Positions 1 to 7,950 of a DNA stretch of 64,000 bases are shown one piece after another. The stretch comes from Lepidonotus clava (taxonomy: Eukaryota > Annelida > Polychaeta > Phyllodocida > Polynoidae). The translations under genes were made by a program, and so were the position numbers. The notes beneath the pieces are model-generated. The model did not search any database. It had not been told where the DNA came from and saw nothing but the letters and a program-made list of their open reading frames with translations. Position 1 is the stretch's first letter. Each line of letters begins with the position of its first letter. Location: positions 36,267,659 to 36,331,658 of the forward strand of contig OW387140.1 of NCBI GenBank assembly GCA_936440205.1, in the 5' to 3' direction.

Positions 1-1007
1 CTCGGGACTTTCTTGACCTTTTTCCACTTCTTCTTTCGCGACGGCTCCTCCGCCGGGCATCCCTGCGTCGGGGGCCTCTTGAAAGCGAGCGGCTCCTCTT
101 CCTCTTTGACTTTCGGTCGTTGGTCGTCGGACGAACTCACTAATTCCACCACCTCAGCCCCCGGTGGTATTCCTGAGCAACCCGGCTTCGGGGTGGGTGT
201 GGATGTCCGTCCTTTTCCTCTGCCTGGGAGTCCTCGTCCTCTCGGTTCCCGTGGTTCTCCCTGGGCGTTTAACTTCTTAATTCGGCTCTGTACTAACCCT
301 GATATTTGGTCTGGTGTCAGGAGTGGCTTCGGGTTGACCACGGCCCGGCTCGCGCTTCGCGGCGACTCGGTGTCTTCCTTCCGTACTCCTTTCGCGGCCC
401 TCCGAGGGGAACGACGCGTGGGTGTCGATCGTTCCGCCACCTCGGCCAGGGGTCCCTTCCCTGCTGCTTTGGCTGCTTGGGCTCCTTCGCCGGCCTCGTC
501 GGCCTCTGATCCTTCTTCGGTTGCTACCTGCTCCAGCTGCTCGGCGTCGCTGTCCTCGGATCCTCTCGACGCCCTCGGGTAGTAAGGTATGCGGATATGC
601 CGTCGCGGCTTCTCCGGTGCCTCCTTATCCACCGCCCTCTCAGGGGGTTGAAACCCCTCCGGATGGCGCACCGCGTAGTCCCGTTCCATGTTGGCTACCC
701 GGGCCGCCGTTTCATCCCCAGTAGCGAAACTGGTGTACGGCGGTCGTCCTTTCGGGTCCAAGGCGAACGCCGCAGCATACTCCAGCCTCAGAAGGGGGTC
801 TTGCTTCGGCATCCCCCTCTGCAGGTTCCCTTCGTGTGAGTCCGTCATGTGCTTCCTCCAGTCCTGGTGTGTCGAATAGGCTCGACTCGAACACACCGGG
901 CACATGTAGTACTGCTTCCGTAATCCATCGTGCTGGCCTTTAATATGCTTGACCAAGTGCTTAAACTCCTTTCCGTGACAATGTCCTTCCCAGCACTGTC
1001 CGCTCAT
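1..1007 (-). CDS. C2H2 zinc-finger ORF, runs off the left edge
   Basis: On the minus strand an ATG at 1007 opens a frame that stays open to base 1, at least 335 codons, so the C-terminus is outside the window. The N-terminus begins MSGQCWEGHC and carries two zinc-finger-like units within about 60 residues. The clearer second unit has the spacing C-x2-C-x12-H-x4-H (CPVC ... RKHMTDSH). The rest is charged and low in complexity (Glu/Ala-rich, then Arg/Lys/Pro-rich). Near 123-155 it reads EVVELVSSSDD, which resembles a SUMO-interaction motif: a hydrophobic core followed by serines and acids. The far end is strongly basic (KKKWKKVKK). A TATA/initiator pair lies about 180 bases upstream. A second ATG at 1074 in another frame gives only a 37-residue overlapping ORF. 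High GC and position beside a retrotransposon suggest a gene carried by a mobile element, but I do not recognise the family. Confidence 0.6.
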   Translation of the reverse strand, partial: MSGQCWEGHCHGKEFKHLVKHIKGQHDGLRKQYYMCPVCSSRAYSTHQDWRKHMTDSHEGNLQRGMPKQDPLLRLEYAAAFALDPKGRPPYTSFATGDETAARVANMERDYAVRHPEGFQPPERAVDKEAPEKPRRHIRIPYYPRASRGSEDSDAEQLEQVATEEGSEADEAGEGAQAAKAAGKGPLAEVAERSTPTRRSPRRAAKGVRKEDTESPRSASRAVVNPKPLLTPDQISGLVQSRIKKLNAQGEPREPRGRGLPGRGKGRTSTPTPKPGCSGIPPGAEVVELVSSSDDQRPKVKEEEEPLAFKRPPTQGCPAEEPSRKKKWKKVKKVP

Positions 1008-1188
1008 AGTGTCTGTTTTCCGGGCTTTCGGGGCTCGTTCCAATCCTGAAGCTCGTCCCGTCAGCCGTTTCCATTTTTGTCTCGTGGTGATGCTGCTCGT
1101 CTCGCTTCTCTGCTTTTCCTCTTATTTTCTTCTCCTTAGCTCAGTCTGCTCGTCTGCGATTCGATGAATCCTGATCGGCTGACCAGAA

Positions 1189-1221
1189 TGACCTGCTCCG
1201 GCGAGCGCTCTGCCTTTTATA
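1189..1221 (-). promoter_or_regulatory. TATA box plus initiator for the zinc-finger ORF
   Basis: Read on the minus strand, TATAAAA lies at 1221-1215 and TCATTCT, a full match to the initiator consensus YYANWYY, at 1191-1185. The distance from the first T of the TATA box to the initiator A (1189) is 32 bases, the standard RNA polymerase II geometry. The predicted transcript starts about 180 bases before the ATG at 1007. Motifs and spacing are seen; activity is inferred. Confidence 0.5.
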
Positions 1222-2161
1222 GCCGCCGCAGGCGGAAGTGGGCGTGGCCTGCACTAGCGACCCCTAGCGTCAGACTCACCATCCACTTCTACGGTGGCGC
1301 CCCCTACTATTTTCCGGTCCCCGGGGCCCGCCGCTGGTCACCGCCTCGCCTGCTTTTTACCTCGCGGCCCTTCGCCCGTCCACGCGTTTTTCCTAGGCCT
1401 TTTATTGCCCCACCGGACGCCCTCGGTCCTTTCATCCCTCGTCGCCTTCTCTTGCCTTTTTCATCTTGGCCCTCACAGTGCTTCCGCACACTTCCCGGAG
1501 AACGCAGGGGCTCGGCGTTATCATCTCCTCGCCGCCGCCCCGTTCTCTTTGTCCTCTTTTACTTCTTTTACGACCTACTTTAAAGCCCGTCCTCGTTTCA
1601 GGCCTCGCCTTTTACAGCCGTCCGTTCGTTCCTCCGGCGTTCCCGAGAGTGCCGCATCTACTCTCCTCCGGTCTCCTGGACGCTGTAAAGCGGTATTACC
1701 AAGTCGGCATTACTTCAGAAGTCTTCACCAGCTTGCCACCGGGTCTGTCTTCTGTTGTAATCCAACCATCTTTTCCACGCTGTGGTTCCTCCGAACTGAC
1801 CGGAAAGCGGCTCCGTGGGACTACTTTAGACATTCGGGCCGTCGTGGCTCCCGAACGCCGTTTTTCGTTCCAACCCCGCATTTCCCACCTATATTACATC
1901 CGCAAGAGAACCAATCTTCAGCTAGGTAGCAAATCTCTACAGCCTAACGACCTGCACTCCTACTGTAGTGGTCAACGCACCGCCCCGACTCAATGGCCCC
2001 AGGTTGATCAGTCCTTTTTGGCCAAAGCCTTTTTGTGTAGCGCCGATTTGGTCGTTCCCTTGGTCCTCTTCCACCTGCGGAATCGAGACACGAAAACGAC
2101 TTCATCACAAAAAGGGGTGCCCCGTTTCCTTACGTGCCCTAGCGCGCCCCACCCCAAGCAT
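1222..2161. other. GC-rich stretch between the two minus-strand elements
   Basis: This stretch lies upstream of the zinc-finger promoter and downstream of the gypsy-type coding region on the minus strand. It holds only short frames with no recognisable domain. I could not find a copy of the LTR seen at 5600-6504 here, so the boundary between the two elements is not fixed. Confidence 0.4.
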
Positions 2162-4654
2162 TTACTGTGCAGCCTCGTATCCTTGCTGGTCAGCTACCAT
2201 CCAAGCTGGCGCAGCGTGTCCTCGGTAGGGTTCCAGGCGGTCCACATGGACCACCCCCCCCGGTTTCCCTCGTTTCTTCCGTACTACCACCCGTCCTCGG
2301 TCAAGCACCTTGACGATCAGTGCAGGGCCCATCCATGGAAATCGCAACTTTGTTCCTTTGTCCCTATCCACTACCGTATCGTGCACCCAGACCAGTTCTC
2401 CGGCGTGGTATTCCCGCCGAGTCACCTTCCCATCGTACTCGTGTTTCTGATGGATGGCGGCTCGTTTCAGCCCCGTCCGGGCCTCCCGATAGGCCGCGAC
2501 TAGCCCTTCCTCCAGGCTTTCCACATAGTCGCCTACCCGTCGGGGTTCCTCCTCTGGTCCTAGAGGTCTCCCATAAATCGCCTGTCGCGGCATCATGGTC
2601 TGTCGGCCCAGCATCATCATATTCGGTGTCACTCCCGTGCTGGCTTGCGGCGTTGCTCTATAACTCATCATCACGAGCGGGACCATCTCGTCCCATTCCC
2701 GACCCGTCGCTCGGCAGCTGGCTTTCAAACAACACCCCAAAGTACGGAAACTTCGTTCTATGTACCCGTCACTCCTGGGGTGGTACGGCGTCGTTCTTGT
2801 TTTGTGTATCCCAAATAGTGCACAGACCTGAGCCACCACCTCGGATTCGAAATTCGTGCCTTGATCCGAGTGTAGTTCCCGAAACGCGCCGTACCGTGCT
2901 ACTACTTCTTCAACCAGTTTGTTCGCCACTGTCGTTGCCTTTTGATCCGGGATCGGGAAACACTCCAACCATTTGGTGAAATAGCATCCCACCATCAGGC
3001 AATACTTATTTCCTCGTTTGGTGACTGGGTACGGGCCCGAAACATCCATGGCCAGCCGTTCCATCGGCTCCCCCACTATGTACTGATGTAGCGGCTCCCG
3101 TCTTCCTCTTCCCTTTTTCAGCAACGCGCAATCACATTCTCGACATTCCTTCCGCACGTCTTCCCGGAGTCCCGGCCAGTAAAACCCTTGTTCCAACAGG
3201 GCCGTCGTCCTGGCGACTCCTAAATGCGCTCCTGCCGCGCCTCCATGGTATTCCCTTACCAACTTGGCCCGTTCCCCTCGGGGAACGACCAACTGGTTCC
3301 TCCAACCATGCCCTTCTAGTTCCCAGTACTTCCGATGCAGCACGCCATCCCTGAGGCTTAATCGTTCCCATTGCCTCCATAGGATCTTTGTTTCCCGGGA
3401 TTCCGGAGATATGGCCTCCCAACCTGGCCGGTCCGCATCTTTTTCCATCCGTGCGACAATCGGCCCTATATCTCGATCCCTCCTCTGCGCTGCTCTCATC
3501 TCCTGCGGGGACCATCCGGGCTCGTACCCCCGGGCCCGCGTCACTACTCTCACTTTTTCGGTATTCTCGTGCTCCTCTCCACATTGTTTGCACGGATACC
3601 GGGACAACGCGTCAGCGTTCCCATGCTTCCTGCCCGGTCGGTGTTGGAACGACACATCATGCGAGTCGATAATCTCAATCCACCGAGCAGCCTGCCCCAT
3701 CGGTTCCTTACTTCTCTGCAGCCAACTGACCGCGCTGTTATCCGTCCGGACTATCACGCGTTGACCATAGATGTAGCACCGAAAATGCTTCAAAGCTCGC
3801 ACCACCGCCAACAGTTCTTTCCGCGTGGTGCAATACTTTCGTCGTACCTCTTGTACGAAGGTGGCTTCTCCGAGTACCCCGCCGGTTTCCAATTTCGCGC
3901 TCTCGGTCCCTCGGTTGGCCACCCAAACTTCATTTTCTTCTCCCAATGTCACCGTTCCTGGGATCACCTCCAGTCCCATAGGTAATCCAGCGCCGGTGAT
4001 GACAGCCAGCTGTCCACCCTGTCTTATGTCCATTCTCGCTACTACTGTTACTCGGGTCACTTGGAGTGGGGGTATTTCCGTCGTTTTCTCGATTCGCACG
4101 ACCTGTCCTCCGACGGTAACTGCCCGAATCCCATCCGTTCTCTGTTCTACTCCCGGGATTCGTTCCCCCTCTCCCTCCCCCTCGGCGGGCAGGAAGATGG
4201 CACTCGCGTGGGGCTTAACTGTCAGCCGGTATTTCACCGCGAAGTCGTTTCCCAGGATCCCTTCATCTCTACCGATGTCTGCCACCATGAACGTCCACTT
4301 CAACACGCGTGTTCCCAATTTTACTGGCAAGTTCGTGCATCCGTAGCACCGCAACGGACTACCATCCACCGAGCAGAGACGTCCTTCATATCCATCCAGT
4401 TCTTCCCTTTTTCGTCCCCACTCTCTCCAGAGGCGTTCCGACAGCAGACTGATCATAGATCCGGTATCAACCAAAAAACGGACGACACTCTCTCCCACCG
4501 TCCCGGCCACATAAAGTCCACATTCTCCCATGCCTACTACTTCTCTCGCCGCGCCCGAAGGGGGCCCCGCGCTTACTGCGACGGCGACTGTCCGTTTCCC
4601 TGACGCTGAGAACACTCTCTTGCGAAATGGCCCTTCTGGTGACAGTGATGACAC
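2162..4654 (-). CDS. pol: pol-like part: protease, RNase H and integrase
   Basis: Recognisable parts in order are: an aspartic protease with the active-site triad in FLVDTGSMISLLSE; RNase H (RKELLAVVRALKHFRCYIYG, then RTDNSAVSWL); and integrase. The integrase has an HHCC zinc-binding segment (HGGAAGAHLG ... CRECDC) and a DDE-type core (MDVSGPYP, HSDQGTNFES, YIERSFRTLG). A C-terminal segment (GELVWVHD ... GPALIVKVL) resembles the integrase tail of gypsy elements. In living relatives these enzymes mature the particle proteins, degrade RNA in the RNA:DNA hybrid and insert the DNA copy. The element is broken, as noted in the parent entry. Confidence 0.85.
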   Translation of the reverse strand: MSSLSPEGPFRKRVFSASGKRTVAVAVSAGPPSGAAREVVGMGECGLYVAGTVGESVVRFLVDTGSMISLLSERLWREWGRKREELDGYEGRLCSVDGSPLRCYGCTNLPVKLGTRVLKWTFMVADIGRDEGILGNDFAVKYRLTVKPHASAIFLPAEGEGEGERIPGVEQRTDGIRAVTVGGQVVRIEKTTEIPPLQVTRVTVVARMDIRQGGQLAVITGAGLPMGLEVIPGTVTLGEENEVWVANRGTESAKLETGGVLGEATFVQEVRRKYCTTRKELLAVVRALKHFRCYIYGQRVIVRTDNSAVSWLQRSKEPMGQAARWIEIIDSHDVSFQHRPGRKHGNADALSRYPCKQCGEEHENTEKVRVVTRARGYEPGWSPQEMRAAQRRDRDIGPIVARMEKDADRPGWEAISPESRETKILWRQWERLSLRDGVLHRKYWELEGHGWRNQLVVPRGERAKLVREYHGGAAGAHLGVARTTALLEQGFYWPGLREDVRKECRECDCALLKKGRGRREPLHQYIVGEPMERLAMDVSGPYPVTKRGNKYCLMVGCYFTKWLECFPIPDQKATTVANKLVEEVVARYGAFRELHSDQGTNFESEVVAQVCALFGIHKTRTTPYHPRSDGYIERSFRTLGCCLKASCRATGREWDEMVPLVMMSYRATPQASTGVTPNMMMLGRQTMMPRQAIYGRPLGPEEEPRRVGDYVESLEEGLVAAYREARTGLKRAAIHQKHEYDGKVTRREYHAGELVWVHDTVVDRDKGTKLRFPWMGPALIVKVLDRGRVVVRKKRGKPGGVVHVDRLEPYRGHAAPAWMVADQQGYEAAQ

Positions 4655-5547
4655 TCTAAATCTTCTTTTCGCTTCTTAAACGCCTCCCTCCGGGCCGTTG
4701 CTTGTCTTCTAGCTTCCCGTTCTTCTGCCAATTCTTTCATCATCTCCTCCAACTTACCGTTCAAGGCCATGATCTGTGTATTGGCGTCCTCCTCGGGCTT
4801 CACTGCCCGCAGGAGGCGGCGTGAGTATCGTTCCTGTATTTCTACCACCTCTACCGCCTCCTCTAGTGTCTTGCATCCTTTCTCTGCACACTTCAGCTGA
4901 AGGTCTTCCCCAACTGCAGCCTGGAACGCATGTAATGCTGCTTTTTCCTGGCTAGCGTAGTCGTTGGAGAAGTAGGCTCTCGATGCCAGTCGCCGGGCAT
5001 TATCAGCCAACTCCTTCGCTGTCTGGTTCTTTACACGTTTCAAGCCCGCCAACTCTTGCAGAGCATTACACGTGTCCTTCTCCTGACCGAACCTCCGGCG
5101 CAACGCATCCACCCTCGCTGAGTAACGGAGTCGTTCCCTGTCCGGGAGTCCGACAAAGTACATTCGTGCCGCTCCCGTCAGCGAGAGAAAAAGCATCGCC
5201 GCTTTTTCCTCGGCCGTCCAGCGTCCCAATGTTGCGTACTCCTCAAACTGGTTGATCCATCCCTCGAAATCCGGTTTACCGTCATACTTCTCTGGTCGTA
5301 AACTGAACTTCTTCAAACTCGCTCCTTCCTGACCGGTCTGTTGTTGTTGAGCCCGCACATTCTGCTCATCCGTCGGGGTGGACGTTCCCATAAAATTAAA
5401 CTGCCTACCCATGATGGTCGTGTCCTCCCCTTTGGTCTCGGTTTTCGCACCTCCTTTCTCCTCCCCACCTTCCTTGAAGGCGACGTCAGAATCCATCTGC
5501 TCGAAGACTGCCGCAGTCGCCATGAGTATCCAATACCGATGAAACAC
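4573..5547 (-). CDS. gag: gag-like part of the gypsy-type element
   Basis: This 324-residue frame has the features of a retrotransposon capsid/nucleocapsid protein. A central helical region around GWINQFEEYATLGRW and ALRRRFGQ is typical of the Retrotrans_gag family. Near the C-terminus is one zinc knuckle, CHHCHQKGHFAREC, with the spacing C-x2-C-x4-H-x4-C. In this family the protein packages the element's RNA in cytoplasmic particles. The likely start is the ATG at the ninth codon (MATAAVFEQ). Its 3' end overlaps the pol frame by 82 bases, and pol is in the -1 frame, which fits the -1 frameshifting used by many gypsy elements. Treated as a fossil. Confidence 0.8.
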   Translation of the reverse strand: MFHRYWILMATAAVFEQMDSDVAFKEGGEEKGGAKTETKGEDTTIMGRQFNFMGTSTPTDEQNVRAQQQQTGQEGASLKKFSLRPEKYDGKPDFEGWINQFEEYATLGRWTAEEKAAMLFLSLTGAARMYFVGLPDRERLRYSARVDALRRRFGQEKDTCNALQELAGLKRVKNQTAKELADNARRLASRAYFSNDYASQEKAALHAFQAAVGEDLQLKCAEKGCKTLEEAVEVVEIQERYSRRLLRAVKPEEDANTQIMALNGKLEEMMKELAEEREARRQATARREAFKKRKEDLECHHCHQKGHFARECSQRQGNGQSPSQ

Positions 5548-5583
5548 CCAAGATCCACAAGTCCGTATGTGCCTATTTCAGCA

Positions 5584-5598
5584 CCACCGCTGCCACCA
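5584..5598 (-). other. primer-binding site for tRNA-Leu
   Basis: On the minus strand, one base after the LTR end, the sequence reads TGGTGGCAGCGGTGG. Its complement is CCACCGCTGCCACCA, the 3' end of animal tRNA-Leu (AAG/UAG type) including the added CCA. This is the expected place and length for the primer-binding site of an LTR retrotransposon and fixes the LTR edge at 5600. Confidence 0.8.
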
Positions 5599-6204
5599 GT
5601 GTGACGTTCTCTGGTAAGTCGGGGTTGCCGATTCTTACAACAGAGGAACGTGGGGGTTGTTCGGGTCTCGGGGCGGACGGGGAATCCGGGCCAAGAACCG
5701 AGATGTGTTTCTAGAGTCGTGCCTCGCGCACGAGGGGGGGCTGAGCGAATCGATCGGGAATCGGCACTCGATGTCGACGGAGGACTGCGGGGGAGGGAAA
5801 TTATGGTAGGGGTACGGGTAGGGGTACGAGTTCCGGTCCGCGGGGGCGACGGGCCGACGGTCGCCTATTGTTTGGTAGCGTGGGGCCGAGCATGCCGCGC
5901 CCTCGTCCCCGCGGACTTCGCTCCCTCGTTCCGCTCCCCATGTCTTCGTACCATACTACGCCTCGGTTTCCGGTACTACTTCGGGCCTTCGTGCCCTACT
6001 CCGTTCCCTCGTTCCTCGTTCTTCGGGCCATCGGGCCCCTTACCCTATGTTTCTAATACCTATCTCGAACTTCGACTGTTTTGTCCTAACTTCGGCTTAA
6101 TTACTCTGTTCGGCTCATCTTTAGCGGTTGTTTCAGGAAAGAGGACACGTCTGGACACCAGGAGAACTGTTAAAGAACTCTGTTTATTCGGGCCTCACCG
6201 CCCC

Positions 6205-6212
6205 TTTATATA
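6205..6212 (-). promoter_or_regulatory. LTR TATA box
   Basis: TATATAAA on the minus strand, followed about 20 bases later by AATAAA, the usual compact U3/R arrangement of an LTR. Transcription would run leftward through gag and pol. Confidence 0.55.
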
Positions 6213-6348
6213 CTAGAGAGGTCAGCCCTGATTGGCTGCCTTCGGTCACGTGACCTACAACTGACGTCACTTCCGGTTTATATATTCCGTTTCCGGTTTA
6301 CATTTCACTTCCGGTTTACATATTTCCGGGTTTCGTTCCATTACGTTT

Positions 6349-6450
6349 TCGTTATTCGTTCTTTACATATTCGTTATTCGTTCTTTACATATTCGTTATT
6401 CGTTCTTTACATATTCGTTCTTTACATCTATTTCGTTCTTTACATCTATT
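6349..6450. repeat. 22-bp tandem repeat in the LTR U3
   Basis: Three exact 22-base units (TCGTTATTCGTTCTTTACAT plus AT) occupy 6349-6414. They are followed by two shortened units built on TTCGTTCTTTACATCTA. Tandem repeats in U3 are common in LTR elements and often carry enhancer activity. Confidence 0.8.
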
Positions 6451-6708
6451 TCTATTATTACCTTATTTCCTCTATGTATTTTGGCTGAATAGCCGTTCAT
6501 CACAGTACTAACAGAATGGTTGTCTGGGAGCTTAATATGGTATAATGCTGCACAAGTTGGACATGCACATTTGACATAACAGACAAATTCAAGCATTCCT
6601 TCATATCGCTATAATCACCTTTGTCTTTGGTATGTTATCCTTTCCATATGTTACTAATTTCCAATATAACATCTATCCATTTATCACCTGATCCTGTCTA
6701 TTCCATAG

Positions 6709-7950
6709 ATTTGAGTGGACAGATGGAGTATGAAGGCATGGGATCTATGTATGGGTTTGCTGTGATCATCTCTACTGTCATGTCGGTGGTCGGTACAGCC
6801 TTCATACTCATCTGTGCCATCCGATGTGTCGAAAGGATTAGGTCCATAAAGCGCAAGAGTAAGTGAGGAAAAACCTAACTCATTGTATGCATGTTAATTG
6901 TAAAAGAAATGCTATCATCATATTTCATGAAATTGACCCTTAGGAATGTTTTGTGAAGGAATCACTAGGCCTATGTAGCAATGGCAATTTCTTCAAGTTT
7001 GCACTCTTCAAAATCCGATTTGACCCTCTCATTGAACAAAAATAAACATTTAATGAAATTAGATTTTTTCAATATGGCCACTAAGGTTCTTTAAAGGTAT
7101 ATTTAGGCAATGGGAGGTCATCATTAGAATTCCTTTACAAGATGATCTTCAACATCACTGAAAGATCTTCTAAATGTGATTTCCCATTGAATTCAATGCA
7201 CATGTACCTTAATGGCCACAGTCACAAAACTGAAAGGTAAAATTTAATAAAGGTCTATTTTCGTGCAGTGTCTCATGTCCAGAGACTAACGTCGCGTGTA
7301 TAGGCTATTCCAGAACCAAAGGAATAGCATGTATACCATTGTGGTTCATAGATTATGCAGTCAGATGTTTTTTGTTGTTGTGAAAACATTAACCATTAGG
7401 TTTGATGCAAAAACATTCTTTTCCGACTTCAGAAATGCTTCGGGTATACCGCTGTAATGAGTGCGACCGCTCTGCGCCTATGACCCAGATGTGGCCCCTA
7501 CCGGAAATGGATAACTACCCATTTCCGTCTCCGCCCCCGGTCAGAGTGACCCCTGTCGGCGACGCCCGCTGTCCGGTCAGGTCGGTGGCTATTCTCAACA
7601 CTGGACGTCCCCCCTCCGTCACAGTCAAAGCCCTACCGGAACCTAACGTCATTAGAAGATGCCTTGCTGACAATGACGTCGCCGACGACGATATGGACGT
7701 CGCCAGTACAAGTAGTCACTGTGAGTCGGGTTTCCATGGAGACGACGACGTGTGCATGGCGTCATCGTCCTCCCCAACGACGTCGTCGTCGTCGTCGGAG
7801 AGAACTGATGATAATGCAAGGAAGGATGATGTTGGGAATCATTCAGGCAGTCCTAAGGTTAAGATAAAACTGGCAATTGGCAGATCTCAGAGTGGGAAAT
7901 ATCCTACTAAGCCTATTGACGAAGAGGGTGAAGAGTTGGAGATGGTCTAA
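6709..7950 (+). CDS. last two exons of an unrecognised single-pass membrane protein
   Basis: Exon 6709-6858 follows the acceptor TATTCCATAG and ends at the donor GTAAGT. It is 150 bases, phase 1 at both ends, and encodes about 50 residues. These include a hydrophobic segment (GFAVIISTVMSVVGTAFILI plus CAI) followed by a basic stretch (RCVERIRSIKRK), which predicts a type I membrane protein with the C-terminus in the cytoplasm. The last exon, 7433-7950, follows acceptor CCGACTTCAG and keeps the frame (KMLRVYRCNECDRS). The tail of about 170 residues is rich in Pro, then in Asp/Ser (SSSSPTTSSSSSE), and ends EEGEELEMV, where Glu at -2 would suit a class III PDZ ligand. The ectodomain exons lie left of the gypsy-type element, which therefore probably sits in an intron. 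I do not recognise the family. A poly(A) signal was not assigned; the first AATAAA is at 9054. Confidence 0.7.

Larger units (their letters stand above)
2162..6504 (-). mobile_element. Ty3/gypsy-type LTR retrotransposon, broken fossil
   Basis: A minus-strand LTR retrotransposon. From right to left: one LTR (5600-6504), a primer-binding site for tRNA-Leu (5584-5598), a gag-like frame (5547-4573) and a pol-like frame (4654-2162). The order gag, protease, RNase H, integrase is that of the Ty3/gypsy group. The element is broken: the set of parts is not complete, with at least one major break, and the LTR at its other end was not found in the window. The long frames argue that it is not very old. 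It lies just upstream of, and antisense to, an exon that starts at 6709, so it probably sits in an intron of that gene. The left boundary is the end of the visible coding region. Confidence 0.85.
5600..6504 (-). repeat. LTR of the gypsy-type element (about 905 bp)
   Basis: The left edge is set by the primer-binding site. It begins TGTGACG, and a matching inverted end, CATCACA, is found at 6504. On the minus strand the LTR contains a TATA box (TATATAAA, 6212-6205) and, shortly after, AATAAA (6188-6183), so U3, R and U5 can be placed. U3 carries several ACTTCCGGTTTA-like units (6265-6330) and a tandem repeat (6349-6450). The right end is inferred from the inverted TGTGA ends. Confidence 0.65.

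Noticed and set aside
1466-2503. Long plus-strand frame (345 codons) over the left mobile block
   Set aside because: It lies partly antisense to the pol-like frame and GC-rich element sequence, has no domain, and its codons mirror the minus-strand reading.
3264-4603. Several plus-strand frames of 90-180 codons
   Set aside because: They are antisense shadows of the integrase, RNase H and protease regions.
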